Positions 9,804 through 20,500 of a stretch of DNA of 64,000 nt are shown one piece after another. Within the stretch, counting starts at the first letter, position 1; each line of letters starts with the position of its first letter. This DNA comes from Limnohabitans sp. Jir61. GTDB taxonomy: Bacteria > Pseudomonadota > Gammaproteobacteria > Burkholderiales > Burkholderiaceae_C. A program made the position numbers and the translations under genes. A model generated the notes under the pieces. That model did not search any database. It was not told where the DNA came from and saw nothing but the letters and a program-made list of their open reading frames with translations. The stretch spans positions 558,001-622,000 of the forward strand of contig NZ_NESD01000002.1 of assembly GCF_003063545.1 (NCBI RefSeq), given 5' to 3'.

Positions 9804-10826
9804 ATGACACAACCCATTTTGATCACAGGCGGCACGGGCTTTATTGGCTCGCACACCGTCGTCACCCTTGCAGAAGCAGGCCAGCCCGTCGTCATTTTGG
9901 ACAATTTGTGCAATTCCAGCCCCAAAGTGCTGGACCGTTTGGCCAAGCTGGGCGCCAGCCCCATTGAGTTTGTGCAAGCCGACATCCGCGACTCCGCAGC
10001 CTTAGACGCGCTATTTGCCCGCTATGATTTTGCAGGCGTCATCCACTTTGCTGGCCTCAAGGCTGTGGGTGAGTCGGTGGCCCAGCCCCTGCGCTACCTA
10101 GAAAACAACGTCAGCGGCACCATCAACCTGCTGCAAGCCATGGACCGCGCCAATGTGCGCCGCATTGTGTTTAGCTCATCCGCCACCGTGTATGGCGACC
10201 CCGTGAGCGTGCCCATCCCCGAAACGGCAGCCCTCACCGCCACCAACCCCTATGGCCGCACCAAGCTCATGTGCGAAGACGCGCTGCGCGAGTTGCACGC
10301 AGCTGACCCACGCTGGAGCATCGCCATCCTGCGCTACTTCAACCCTGTGGGTGCGCACGAAAGCGGCTTGCTGGGCGAGGCGCCCAACGGCATTCCCAAC
10401 AACCTCATGCCATACATCACACAAGTGGCCTTGGGCCAGCGTGAGCACTTGCAAATTTTTGGCAATGACTACGACACCCCCGACGGCACAGGCGTGCGCG
10501 ACTACCTGCATGTGAGCGATTTGGCCGCAGGCCACTTGGCTGCGCTGCGTGCCTTGAACGAGCCCAAACTCCTCACCGTCAACCTCGGCACAGGCCGCGG
10601 CGTGAGCGTGCAAGACATGGTCGACACCTTTGCTCGCGTCAACGGCGTGCCCATTCCCCACATAGTGGTGCCACGCCGTCCCGGCGATGTGGCCCAGTGC
10701 TTGGCCGATCCACGACAGGCCAAAGCCTTACTGAATTGGGAAACCCGATTCGATCTAGATCGCATGTGCGCCGATGCATGGCGCTGGCAATCCATGAACC
10801 CACAAGGTTTTGACACCCCCCTATGA
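9804..10826 (+). CDS. galE: UDP-glucose 4-epimerase
   Basis: GGTGFIGSHTVV, SSSATVYGDP, NPYGRTK motifs. Confidence 0.95.
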   Translation: MTQPILITGGTGFIGSHTVVTLAEAGQPVVILDNLCNSSPKVLDRLAKLGASPIEFVQADIRDSAALDALFARYDFAGVIHFAGLKAVGESVAQPLRYLENNVSGTINLLQAMDRANVRRIVFSSSATVYGDPVSVPIPETAALTATNPYGRTKLMCEDALRELHAADPRWSIAILRYFNPVGAHESGLLGEAPNGIPNNLMPYITQVALGQREHLQIFGNDYDTPDGTGVRDYLHVSDLAAGHLAALRALNEPKLLTVNLGTGRGVSVQDMVDTFARVNGVPIPHIVVPRRPGDVAQCLADPRQAKALLNWETRFDLDRMCADAWRWQSMNPQGFDTPL

Positions 10827-13720
10827 AAAATCAAGACGACGGCACGCTGTCCCTGTTTGACGACTTCCCGCCGGCTTTTGTGCCGCCTGCGGCGCCTGCA
10901 AAAAAACTACGCGCTAAGCGCAAGGCGGCAGAGCCTAAATTCGAAGTTGCTGACGCCAATGCCAATGAGGCAGCGCATAGTCCAACTGCACCAGCAGTTG
11001 TCATGGAAGACGCTTCACAGCAGACACCCGTCAGTCACGAACCAGCCACCAGCGCTGGCGAGACTGCGAATTCATCGAACGATGTCATTGAAATCACCCC
11101 TAATGAACCTGTGATTGACCATGGCGTAAACGTCGAAAAAACGCTGCACCTAGCTGGCCTCGTCGAACCCCAACGCCGCCGCAACAGTCCATGGGCAAGC
11201 CTAGACCTTGCAGCGTTGCAAGCCGCCGCACAAGTACCGCACGTGATGATCGTCATCACACGCGGCGAAGCCGGTGGTGCTCAGTCGCATGTGCGTGACT
11301 TATGCCAAGCCTTGCAAGCGCGTGTGCAATTCACCGTGATCATTGGCGGACCTGTGGAAGAGTCTGTGTTGGGTCGCGAGCTCACAGCACTCGGTATCAC
11401 CGTCTGCCCCATGCCCGACATGCTGGAGTCGCTCAACCCACTCAAGCTTTGGCCTGCGGTGCAGGAGCTGACCGAACTCATCCACACACACAAGCCAGAC
11501 ATCGTGCATGGCCATAGCGCCATTGGTGGTTTGGTGGCACGCGTGGCTGCGCATCGCGCCCATGTGCCTGCGGTGTACACCGTGCACGGCTTTGGCTTCA
11601 AACCCGAAGTGCCGCTGGTGCGCCGCACCGCTGCCGCATTGGCCGAACGCATGATGGCACGATGGACCACGCAGATGATTTGCGTGTCCAAGTACGAACG
11701 CGAACTGGCCCTGAACCTCGCCATCGACTCTGACCGCGTGCACGTCATCCCCAACGGCATTGCGCGTTTACCCACATCAGAAGTGACAGGCACGGACGTC
11801 TCCTCCGAATCAAGGGACGCAGACGCACAGCCAACACAACAAGCCGCCAGCACGCCGCGCCTCATCATGGTGGCGCGAATGAAAAGTCCGAAGCGGCATA
11901 ACTTACTGCTGCAAGCCTTGGCCAAAGTGCGCAACACCTTGGGGTTCGAGCTGCCCGTCACCTTAGCGGGCGATGGCCCACTCTGCGCTGAACTGCGTGC
12001 AGAGGCCAAAGCGCTCAACCTCAAAAACATCACATGGGCGGGTGACGTGAGCAACGTCAGCGAACTGCTTGCTCAGCACGACGTATTTGTGCTGCTGTCA
12101 GACCATGAAGGCATGCCCATCACCGTGCTCGAAGCCATGCGTGCGGGCCTGTGCGTGCTGGCCAGCAGCCTGCCCGGCATTCGCGAGCAAATCATCCCCT
12201 ACCAAGATGGTGTGCTGACAGCCAACACACCTGACGCTGTAGCCGAAAAACTGTTGCAACTGGTACGCGACCCGCACTTGCGCAAACGCTTAGGCCGCGC
12301 AGCACAGCAAACCTTCGAGAGCGCTTTTGCCGCAGAGCCCATGGCCGAACGCGTGCTGCAGGTGTACCGCCAATGCACGCAAGAAGTCACCGAAACAAAA
12401 GCACTTGCCCAAGATGACGCAAACACAAGCACGCACAACAGCGCTGGTTTGGTATCTGCATCGGTGCGCCGCCGCGATGCCCTGCAACGCTGGGCCTTGT
12501 GGGGCGTGTGGATGCTGCTGCCCAGTCTGATGGCTGCGCAGTTGTTTGAAGACGCGGGCGTCATGACCTACCAGTTTGGCGAAACCCTCTGGTGGTGCGT
12601 GCTGCCCTACGCCATCGCCACGCACTTGCTGATGCGCGCGTCTAACCTACCCGTGGCCGAGCGCAGCGGTGTGTTGTGGGTATCGACCACCGCGCCGTTT
12701 TTGTTTACGCCTTTGGGCTTTGCACTCTTGCAGCAGCCCTACTCACGCGCCGCCGTGGTCTGGGCCTATGCCGCCACCACGCTATGGCTATGGTGGGGTT
12801 ATCACCGCCATGTCAAACACCGCGCCTTGCGTTTGGTGCACCTCGACGCCAATGTACCCGCACAGCTGGCCGCGTGCCTGAGCCCCAACACGCTAGACTC
12901 ACAAGCCGTGCAACTCATCGCGTGGAACCCCAACAGCGACACACCGCTGCCCGCCTGCGACGGCGTGGTGCTCGACCGCCATGTGCGCAGCACCGACGAG
13001 CGCACGCGTTTGTTGGGCGAGCTGAAGATGCAACACCTGCGCTTGTACAGCGTGGAAGCCGTGGCCGAGCTCACCAGCGGTCGCAAGATGCTGCCCACCG
13101 CCGCTGACTCGCTTTGGGAAATCGACAACGACCCGAGTTACGACCGCGCCAAACGTTTGTTGGATGTAATCACCGTCATTGCATTCGCACCCTTGTGGTT
13201 GCCCCTCGCTATAGGCGTGGCCCTCGCTGTGCGCTTTGACTCCAAAGGCCCAGCCCTGTTTTCGCAGCCCCGCGTGGGCCGCGATGGCCACGTGTTCACA
13301 CTGTGGAAATTCCGCAACATGGTGCACGGTTTGCAAGCCCCAGGCGTGCACTTTGCGCAAGCTGAAGACCCACGCATCACCCGCGTAGGCCGCCTATTGC
13401 GCCGCAGCCGTTTGGACGAACTGCCACAACTTTTCAACGTGCTCATGGGCCACATGAGCCTGATTGGCCCGCGCCCCGAGCAAACCGCGTTTGTACGCGA
13501 CTTTGCCGCCACCATTCCTAGCTATCCGTATCGTCACTTGGTGCGCCCCGGCCTCACAGGTTGGGCCCAAGTGCAGCAGGGCTATGCAGACAGTGCAGAC
13601 ACCACGCGCATCAAACTCAGCTACGACTTGTATTACGTGGCGCACTACTCGCTTGCACTGGATTTGCTGATTGCGGCCAAAACCGTCAAGACCGTGTGCA
13701 CAGGTTTTGGCGCGCGCTGA
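10823..13720 (+). CDS. Fused GT4 glycosyltransferase + long-form polyprenol-phosphate sugar-1-phosphate transferase (PGT)
   Basis: Residues ~135-510 GT4 (TRGEAGGAQSHV, DHEGMPITVLEAM); four predicted TM helices; C-terminal Bac_transf (FSQPRVGRDGHVFTLWKFRNM, LDELPQLFNVLMGHMSLIGPRP). ATGA overlap with galE. Confidence 0.9.
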   Translation: MKNQDDGTLSLFDDFPPAFVPPAAPAKKLRAKRKAAEPKFEVADANANEAAHSPTAPAVVMEDASQQTPVSHEPATSAGETANSSNDVIEITPNEPVIDHGVNVEKTLHLAGLVEPQRRRNSPWASLDLAALQAAAQVPHVMIVITRGEAGGAQSHVRDLCQALQARVQFTVIIGGPVEESVLGRELTALGITVCPMPDMLESLNPLKLWPAVQELTELIHTHKPDIVHGHSAIGGLVARVAAHRAHVPAVYTVHGFGFKPEVPLVRRTAAALAERMMARWTTQMICVSKYERELALNLAIDSDRVHVIPNGIARLPTSEVTGTDVSSESRDADAQPTQQAASTPRLIMVARMKSPKRHNLLLQALAKVRNTLGFELPVTLAGDGPLCAELRAEAKALNLKNITWAGDVSNVSELLAQHDVFVLLSDHEGMPITVLEAMRAGLCVLASSLPGIREQIIPYQDGVLTANTPDAVAEKLLQLVRDPHLRKRLGRAAQQTFESAFAAEPMAERVLQVYRQCTQEVTETKALAQDDANTSTHNSAGLVSASVRRRDALQRWALWGVWMLLPSLMAAQLFEDAGVMTYQFGETLWWCVLPYAIATHLLMRASNLPVAERSGVLWVSTTAPFLFTPLGFALLQQPYSRAAVVWAYAATTLWLWWGYHRHVKHRALRLVHLDANVPAQLAACLSPNTLDSQAVQLIAWNPNSDTPLPACDGVVLDRHVRSTDERTRLLGELKMQHLRLYSVEAVAELTSGRKMLPTAADSLWEIDNDPSYDRAKRLLDVITVIAFAPLWLPLAIGVALAVRFDSKGPALFSQPRVGRDGHVFTLWKFRNMVHGLQAPGVHFAQAEDPRITRVGRLLRRSRLDELPQLFNVLMGHMSLIGPRPEQTAFVRDFAATIPSYPYRHLVRPGLTGWAQVQQGYADSADTTRIKLSYDLYYVAHYSLALDLLIAAKTVKTVCTGFGAR

Positions 13721-13735
13721 GCTGTTCAACAACGT

Positions 13736-14749
13736 ATGAGCACCCGCCGCATCCTGTTGCTAGAAGAGCCCACTTGGGGCGGCGTGCACACCATGACGCG
13801 CACCTTGGCCGATGCGCTTAGTGTGCAAGGCTTGCAAGTGACCGCCCTGCCTTGGCAACAAACGCAATGGACTACTTTGGTGAGTGCCGCCAAACAACAC
13901 GATGTGATCGTGGCCACCCACAACTTTGGCCCCACCTACTGCGGCGCAGCGCTCAAAGCCATCACGGGCAAACCACTGGTCAGTTGGGTGCATGGCCCGT
14001 TGATGGATGTGTTGCACGAGGCAGGCACATCGGCACTCAAGAAGCTGTGGCTCAGGCTACTCTACAAACAAGTCAGTCAGTTTGTGTGCGTGTCGCGCAC
14101 CACGCAAGACTCGCTGCTCAGCTTCATCACACTGGGCAAGCAACAACGCTGCACCGTCGTATCCAACGGCATCGCCCCCATGCCCGAAGGCCAAGCCATT
14201 CATGTGCACGCAGGCCATGGTGGTGAAGGAATTCCGCCTTTGCTTCTGGGCTACGTGGGCCGCTTGTCGGCTGAAAAACGCCCACTTCTGTTGCTAGACA
14301 CCATCCGCTATTTGCCCGAAGAAGCGCAGCTAGGCATCGTGGGTGAAGGCCCCATGCATCGCAAAATGATTCACGACGGCATGGACTTGATGTACCACGG
14401 CCGCGTGCACTTCTTGGGCAAACACCCCAGCGGCAAAAGTTTGTACACACCCTGGCAAATGACGCTACTCACCTCCCGCTACGAGGGCTGCCCCATGACA
14501 GCTCTAGAGTCACTCGCCTGCGGCGTGCCCTGCGTGTCACTGCCCATCCCCGCCATGCGCGAACTGTACGACCTGGACGCACCTTATCTGCTGGCCCGTG
14601 GCGACGCACCCGTGTCGTTGGCAGAAGCCGTGATGACAGTGCTGAGTCTGCCCCAACAACAAGTGCGTGACGACATGGCCCGCATCGTGGCGCACCATCA
14701 CATCGATGGGTTTGTGGGCAACTGGCAAGAGGTGCTGCGCACATGTTGA
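13736..14749 (+). CDS. GT4-like glycosyltransferase
   Basis: VSNGIAPMP, GYVGRLSAEKRP, SRYEGCPMTALESLACGVPCVS. Confidence 0.88.
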   Translation: MSTRRILLLEEPTWGGVHTMTRTLADALSVQGLQVTALPWQQTQWTTLVSAAKQHDVIVATHNFGPTYCGAALKAITGKPLVSWVHGPLMDVLHEAGTSALKKLWLRLLYKQVSQFVCVSRTTQDSLLSFITLGKQQRCTVVSNGIAPMPEGQAIHVHAGHGGEGIPPLLLGYVGRLSAEKRPLLLLDTIRYLPEEAQLGIVGEGPMHRKMIHDGMDLMYHGRVHFLGKHPSGKSLYTPWQMTLLTSRYEGCPMTALESLACGVPCVSLPIPAMRELYDLDAPYLLARGDAPVSLAEAVMTVLSLPQQQVRDDMARIVAHHHIDGFVGNWQEVLRTC

Positions 14750-15813
14750 ATACCGCAGCCCCCATCAGCGCTAATGCGCAAAAAGCCATCGTCTGCATCC
14801 ACTTCGTGCGTGGCGGGCCAGCCTACTTGCCTGAGATTGATGCTTACGTTGACTTCATCACCTCGCACGGCCACCAAGCCTTGGTGCACGACGCCGGGGC
14901 CACTGTGCCTCTCAATGCGCAAGTCGTGTGGTGGAGGTGCGGGCGCGTGCCCAGCGCTGAGGCGCGTCGCCTGAAAAACGCATTCCATATCCACGAATAC
15001 GCGTCCACCTCAGCCCCGCCCAAAGCATGGCTGAAAGACTTCATCAAGCACTGGGCACAGCCCAAGCCTGACTACCGTTTGTTCCAAAACGGCTGGGTAC
15101 GCGAGCGCATGGGCTTTGACGATGGCGTGCCATACGCCCTGCGCGACATGGGTGTGGCACAAGCCTTCTTCGATGCGGCAGCGCCTGAATTGCCTGAAGC
15201 CTCGTACGAAGACGATGCCCCCATACGTATTCCGCCTAATGAGTTTGACTTGGTCTACTTGGGCGAAATGAATCGCCTGCTGCCCTTTGTGCCGCTGCTG
15301 CAAAGCATTCATGACGCAAGCCGCACGTTGCTACTGGTTGGCGATGTGCCCGATGCACTGCGCGCACAGCTGCCCGCCAGCGTGACCTGCACTGGCCGCG
15401 TACCCCATGCCGATGTGCTGCACCAACTGCGCCGTGCACGCTTTGGCTTAAACCTGGTGGGCAACATCGAGCCCTACAACCAACAAACCTCCACCAAACT
15501 GCTGGAGTATTGCGCCGTAGGCCTGCCCGTGGTGAGCAACGACTACGCCTGGGTGCGCTACTTTGCGGCGCACTACCAAGGCAACTTTCATTTTCTGCGT
15601 GACGATCCAGGCAGCTGGCAATTCAGCTTTGGTGAGGCGCTAGATGCTTACCCATACGTAGTGCCTGATGTGCGCGAACTCGCGTGGCCTAATTTGCTTG
15701 GCAAGTTAGCGATTTGGAAACATCTGCACATCGTGCCCGAAGTGGCGGCCCCCTATGCAAATGCACACGCACTTGCCCAGGCTATCGCAGGACAGCAAGG
15801 CGGTAAGCGTTGA
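14743..15813 (+). CDS. Glycosyltransferase (GT-B like)
   Basis: TSTKLLEYCAVGLPVVSNDYAW donor-site pattern; overlaps upstream GT. Confidence 0.75.
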   Translation: MLNTAAPISANAQKAIVCIHFVRGGPAYLPEIDAYVDFITSHGHQALVHDAGATVPLNAQVVWWRCGRVPSAEARRLKNAFHIHEYASTSAPPKAWLKDFIKHWAQPKPDYRLFQNGWVRERMGFDDGVPYALRDMGVAQAFFDAAAPELPEASYEDDAPIRIPPNEFDLVYLGEMNRLLPFVPLLQSIHDASRTLLLVGDVPDALRAQLPASVTCTGRVPHADVLHQLRRARFGLNLVGNIEPYNQQTSTKLLEYCAVGLPVVSNDYAWVRYFAAHYQGNFHFLRDDPGSWQFSFGEALDAYPYVVPDVRELAWPNLLGKLAIWKHLHIVPEVAAPYANAHALAQAIAGQQGGKR

Positions 15814-17060
15814 GTCTGTTTAAGCGCTTCAGCAGCACCAGCCGCGTTGTGGCTCTGTCGAGTGCCGTGGCATTTGCCACGCAAGTAGCCTTTGCGCTTC
15901 TCATGCTGCGCTTGTTCTCGCCGCAAGAAGTGGGCGAGTTTTCAGTCATCAGCCAAATCGGTTTTTTCTAGATGACACTGGCTCTGGCGCAATCGCAACT
16001 GGGGATGTTGGCCAACCAGCATTTGCCGGCACACATTGCAGCACAACACGCCTGGCGTGCCAGCGCTTTACGAGGATTGGCCTTGCTGCCAGTGGCAGCA
16101 CTGGCCTTGTGGTTCAGTCAGCTCAGCATTTGGCCTGCCTTGCTGTGGGCATTGTTGCTGGCGTTTTGCCAAATGGGCTGGATGTTGGCGCAAAGCTTTA
16201 CTCTGCGCGCGGGATCCGCTTGGCAGCAAGCGGCTGTGCGTGTGGTACCGCCTGTAACAGCAGCAGCATCGGCGCTCACGTTAGTGCTGCTTGGCGCATC
16301 GGTCGGCTGGAGTGGCCCCACATTAGTACTGTCAGCACTGCTGGGCTATGCCGTGGGTGCGGCATGGCTAGTACCAGCATTGCACGCTCGTGCTGCGCAT
16401 GCCAACAGGGCTTTATCAAATGCATCTACGCCAGAGGCATCCGCCACAGCAAACACCCATCATGCCGACCAGCGCAGTGCCACCCTGCGCATTGCGCACA
16501 AACTGATAGATGCGCTGCTAGCCACAGCCATCATCGTGGTGTGGCAACGCTTGTATGGTGCGGAGGAAACCGGTTGGATGAGCGCCCTGCTGCGCGTGCT
16601 GGGCTTTTTGCCTGCCGTGGTTCACATGGCGTGGGCGCAGGTGGCCTTGGCGCAAGGTAAGCAAACCCTCAACTCACAAACCGCATGGGCTAGCCCGTGG
16701 TGGCTAGGTCTAGGCGCATTCGCCTGTGTCATTGTGTTGGGTATGTCGTGCGCAGCTGCGCTTTACCAAGAGTGGTTAGACCCTCGATGGAGCGGCGTGT
16801 GGCCCTGCATCGCGCCATTAGTGCTGTGGCAAGGCAGCGCATGCTTGTCTGCCGCTTTCGTCCACCGCCCATTTCAGACGCAATCTGCCAACGCGTATTC
16901 ATGGGCATGCATGGCGCTGGGGCTTTTGCAAGCTGTGGTTCTGTTAACACCGATAGGTTTGGCGCAGCCTATCGATGCAGCGCAGCACATGGCGGCTTTT
17001 GCGTTAGTCAGCAGCCTAGGTCTATTTGGGCTGACGGTTTGGATGGCACGTTTGCGCTAA
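15810..17060 (+). pseudogene. Wzx-like polysaccharide flippase gene interrupted by in-frame TAG at 15969-15971
   Basis: Reading from TTG at 15810 gives LSLFKRFSSTSRVVALSSAVAFATQVAFALLMLRLFSPQEVGEFSVISQIGFF*MTLALAQSQLG...; same frame continues to 17060 as multi-TM protein; remaining ORF 15972-17060 lacks the conserved N-terminus. Confidence 0.8.
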
Positions 17061-17085
17061 CGCCCCATCAGGCATCAAACTTGGA

Positions 17086-17628
17086 TTACTCAAAAGTATG
17101 TGCTGCCACATCTTTTGCGGCCAGTAAAGGTGGTGCATCTAGCAAATGCAACGGCCACTCAATACCCACCGTCGCATCGTTCCATAACAAGCTGCGTTCG
17201 TACTCTGGATAGTAATAGTCTGTAGTTTTATACAAAAACTCTGCACCATCGCTCATAACCAAAAAACCATGTGCTAGCCCCGCAGGTATCCACATTTGTT
17301 TTTTATTCTCTGCAGATAACTCTTGTCCATACCATTGGCCAAAAGTGGGCGAACCTTTGCGAATATCCACCGCCACATCAAACACCGCACCCTGCGTCAC
17401 CCGCACCAGTTTTCCCTGTGCGTGTTGACTTTGATAGTGCAAGCCGCGCAGCACGCCCTTGGCCGATTTGCTGTGGTTGTCTTGCACGAAGGTTTCTTTC
17501 AACCCCGTGGCTTGCTCAAAGTCTCGGGCGTTGAAGCTTTCAAAAAAGAAACCGCGTGCATCCCCAAACACTTTGGGCTCTAGCACCAGCACGCCGTCAA
17601 TGGGCGTGGTCGTTACTTGGTAAGGCAT
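17086..17628 (-). CDS. rfbC: dTDP-4-dehydrorhamnose 3,5-epimerase
   Basis: FVQDNHSKSAKGVLRGLHYQ, WIPAGLAHGFLV. Confidence 0.95.
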   Translation of the reverse strand: MPYQVTTTPIDGVLVLEPKVFGDARGFFFESFNARDFEQATGLKETFVQDNHSKSAKGVLRGLHYQSQHAQGKLVRVTQGAVFDVAVDIRKGSPTFGQWYGQELSAENKKQMWIPAGLAHGFLVMSDGAEFLYKTTDYYYPEYERSLLWNDATVGIEWPLHLLDAPPLLAAKDVAAHTFE

Positions 17629-17633
17629 GACGG

Positions 17634-18509
17634 TTACTTCAAGAGATTTAGCAGGTATTGACCGTAACCGTTTTTAGCCAAAGGTGCAGCCAGCTTTTGC
17701 AAGGCAGTTGCGTCAATCCACTTCAAGCCATAGGCGATTTCCTCAGGGCAAGCCACCATCAAGCCTTGGCGCTTTTGCAGCGTGCCAATAAAGCTAGCGG
17801 CTTCTAACAAGCTGTCATGTGTGCCAGTATCTAGCCACGCATAGCCACGGCCCATGATTTCTACATTCAACTGGCCCAGTTCTAAATAGCGCTTGTTCAC
17901 ATCGGTAATTTCTAACTCACCGCGGTGCGATGGCTTGACGGCGGCAGCTATGTCGCACACCTGCTCGTCATAGAAATACAAACCAGTTACGGCATAGTTG
18001 CTCTTGGGCTTGGCTGGCTTTTCTTCAATGCTCAAGGCACGGAACTGGCCATCAAACTCCACCACGCCATAGCGCTCGGGGTCGTGCACATGGTAGGCAA
18101 ACACGCTGGCTCCGCTTCTGCGGGCATCGGCGCTGTGAAGTTGCTTCACCAAGTCATGACCGTAGAAGATGTTGTCGCCCAACACCAAAGCACTGGGGTG
18201 GTCGGCCACAAAGTTTTTACCAATGATGAACGCTTGAGCCAAACCATCGGGGCTAGGTTGCACCGCGTATTCAATGTGCATGCCCCACTGGCTGCCGTCA
18301 CCTAGGAGCTCGGTAAAACGGGGGGTGTCTTGCGGGGTGGAGATGATCAGCACTTCACGAATACCGCTGAGCATCAGCGTGGTGAGCGGGTAGTAAATCA
18401 TGGGCTTGTCATACACGGGCATCAGCTGTTTGCTGACCGCTTGAGTGACGGGGTACAGACGGGTGCCGGAGCCTCCTGCAAGGATGATGCCTTTGCGTTG
18501 TTTGGTCAT
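17634..18509 (-). CDS. rfbA: Glucose-1-phosphate thymidylyltransferase
   Basis: [37 protein letters not shown]. Confidence 0.97.
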   Translation of the reverse strand: MTKQRKGIILAGGSGTRLYPVTQAVSKQLMPVYDKPMIYYPLTTLMLSGIREVLIISTPQDTPRFTELLGDGSQWGMHIEYAVQPSPDGLAQAFIIGKNFVADHPSALVLGDNIFYGHDLVKQLHSADARRSGASVFAYHVHDPERYGVVEFDGQFRALSIEEKPAKPKSNYAVTGLYFYDEQVCDIAAAVKPSHRGELEITDVNKRYLELGQLNVEIMGRGYAWLDTGTHDSLLEAASFIGTLQKRQGLMVACPEEIAYGLKWIDATALQKLAAPLAKNGYGQYLLNLLK

Positions 18510-18524
18510 ATCTGTTCTACTTGT

Positions 18525-19424
18525 TTAGAGTATTTCGGCAAGCATGCGGTCTACGCCCTGCTCCCATGGTGGCAACACCAGGCCAAACGCTTGCTGCAAC
18601 TTTTCTGTGCATAGGCGCGAGTTCAAAGGGCGTGCTGCAGGCGTAGGGAAAGCGCTGGTGGGCACTGGCGCAATGTCAACCACTTTCCAACCAAGCTCGG
18701 GCTTGATGGCTTTAGCCTTCTCAATCACATGGCTGGCATAGCCATGCCATGTTGTTTCACCCGAAGCCACGAGGTGATACACCCCGCTAAATGAAATGTT
18801 TTGTGTGTTCAGCACGCGGCGCATGGCATGTGCCGTAACGTCGGCTATCAGATCTGCGCCTGTAGGCGCGCCATGCTGGTCGTTGATGACGGTTAGCTTG
18901 TCGCGCTCTTGCGCCAAGCGCAGCATGGTCTTGGCAAAGTTGCCGCCTCTAGCGGCATACACCCAGCTGGTGCGGAAGATTAAATACTTGCAGCCACTGG
19001 CCACTATTGCCTTTTCGCCATCGAGCTTGGTTTGGCCATACACGCTCAGCGGGCCTGTGCCCTCGCCCTCTTGCCTGGCGTGTGTGCCACTGCCATCAAA
19101 CACATAGTCGGTGGAATAGTGCACCAGCCATGCCCCCACTTGGGCGGCAGCTTTGGCCAAGGCCGCAGGAGCATCTGTATTTAACACCTTTGCTAGCTCG
19201 GGCTCTGACTCGGCTTTGTCTACCGCTGTGTGCGCAGCAGCATTGACGATGAAATCTGGCTTGTAAGCCAACACCGTTTGCGCCAGTTCTTCGGGCTTAG
19301 ATAAATTACCGCAGTAGGTGGTGCTGTGGCGGTCAAGTGCCAGCACCTCGCCCAAGGGGGCCAAGCTGCGTTGCAGCTCCCAGCCCACTTGGCCGTTTTT
19401 GCCTAAGAGAAGAATTTTCAACAT
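18525..19424 (-). CDS. rfbD: dTDP-4-dehydrorhamnose reductase
   Basis: MLKILLLGKNGQVGWELQRSL, YSTDYVFDG; start at internal Met. Confidence 0.95.
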   Translation of the reverse strand: MLKILLLGKNGQVGWELQRSLAPLGEVLALDRHSTTYCGNLSKPEELAQTVLAYKPDFIVNAAAHTAVDKAESEPELAKVLNTDAPAALAKAAAQVGAWLVHYSTDYVFDGSGTHARQEGEGTGPLSVYGQTKLDGEKAIVASGCKYLIFRTSWVYAARGGNFAKTMLRLAQERDKLTVINDQHGAPTGADLIADVTAHAMRRVLNTQNISFSGVYHLVASGETTWHGYASHVIEKAKAIKPELGWKVVDIAPVPTSAFPTPAARPLNSRLCTEKLQQAFGLVLPPWEQGVDRMLAEIL

Positions 19425-19432
19425 AAACCTAT

Positions 19433-20494
19433 TCAACCGCCGTACTGCTTACCCACCCACTGGCGGTAAGCACCACTGGTCACACCCTCTACCCACGCTT
19501 GGTTGGCCAAATACCACTGCACCGTTTTACGAATGCCGGTCTCAAAGGTTTCTTGCGGCTTCCAGCCTAAGTCGCGCTCGATCTTGCGGGCGTCAATGGC
19601 GTAGCGGCGGTCGTGGCCGGGACGGTCTTTGACGTAGGTAATTTGCTCAGCGTAGCGTTTGCCGTCTGCGCGGGGCTGCAGCTCGTCCAGCACGGCACAC
19701 AAGGTGTTCACCACTTCAAGGTTGGGCTTTTCGTTCCAGCCGCCAATGTTGTAGGTTTCGCCCACTTTGCCAGCTTCTAGTACACGGGCAATGGCGCGGC
19801 AGTGGTCTTCTACATATAACCAATCACGCACTTGCTGGCCATCGCCATAAATAGGCAGTGGCTTGCCAGCCAAGGCGTTGAGCAGCACCAAAGGAATCAG
19901 CTTTTCTGGAAAGTGATACGGCCCATAGTTGTTGCTGCAATTGGTGGTCAGCACAGGCAAGCCATAGGTGTGATGCCATGCGCGCACCAAATGGTCGCTA
20001 GCAGCCTTGCTAGCCGAGTACGGGCTGTTTGGTTCGTAGTTTTTAGTTTCTGCAAACGGCGGGTCGGCGGGCAGCAGCGTGCCATACACCTCGTCGGTCG
20101 ACACATGCAAAAAGCGGAAAGCTTGCTTTTCAGCCGCAGGCAGGTCTTGCCAATAAGCGCGCACGCTTTCTAGCAAGTTGAAAGTGCCCACCACGTTGGT
20201 TTCAATAAAGTCACCGGGGCCGTGGATGGATCGGTCTACGTGGCTTTCGGCAGCAAAGTTCAGCACGGTGCGGGGCTTGTGCTCGGCCAACAGCTTAGAA
20301 ACCAAAGCACGGTCACCAATATCGCCTTGCACAAACACATGGCGCTTGTCGCCTTTCAGGGCGTCCAAATTGGCAATATTTCCTGCGTAGGTGAGTTTGT
20401 CTAAATTAACCACAGGTTCGTCTGACGACGACAGCCATGAGTGAACAAAATTACTGCCGATGAAGCCGGCGCAGCCGGTAACGAGAATAGTCAT
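19433..20494 (-). CDS. rfbB: dTDP-glucose 4,6-dehydratase
   Basis: [46 protein letters not shown]. Confidence 0.97.
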   Translation of the reverse strand: MTILVTGCAGFIGSNFVHSWLSSSDEPVVNLDKLTYAGNIANLDALKGDKRHVFVQGDIGDRALVSKLLAEHKPRTVLNFAAESHVDRSIHGPGDFIETNVVGTFNLLESVRAYWQDLPAAEKQAFRFLHVSTDEVYGTLLPADPPFAETKNYEPNSPYSASKAASDHLVRAWHHTYGLPVLTTNCSNNYGPYHFPEKLIPLVLLNALAGKPLPIYGDGQQVRDWLYVEDHCRAIARVLEAGKVGETYNIGGWNEKPNLEVVNTLCAVLDELQPRADGKRYAEQITYVKDRPGHDRRYAIDARKIERDLGWKPQETFETGIRKTVQWYLANQAWVEGVTSGAYRQWVGKQYGG

Positions 20495-20500
20495 ATGAGG

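Noticed and set aside
15799-15812. GGCGGTAAGCGTTG resembling an ops antitermination element (GGCGGTAGCGT)
   Set aside because: Inside the 3' end of a coding sequence on the opposite strand to the rfaH cluster, with an extra base compared with ops; probably chance
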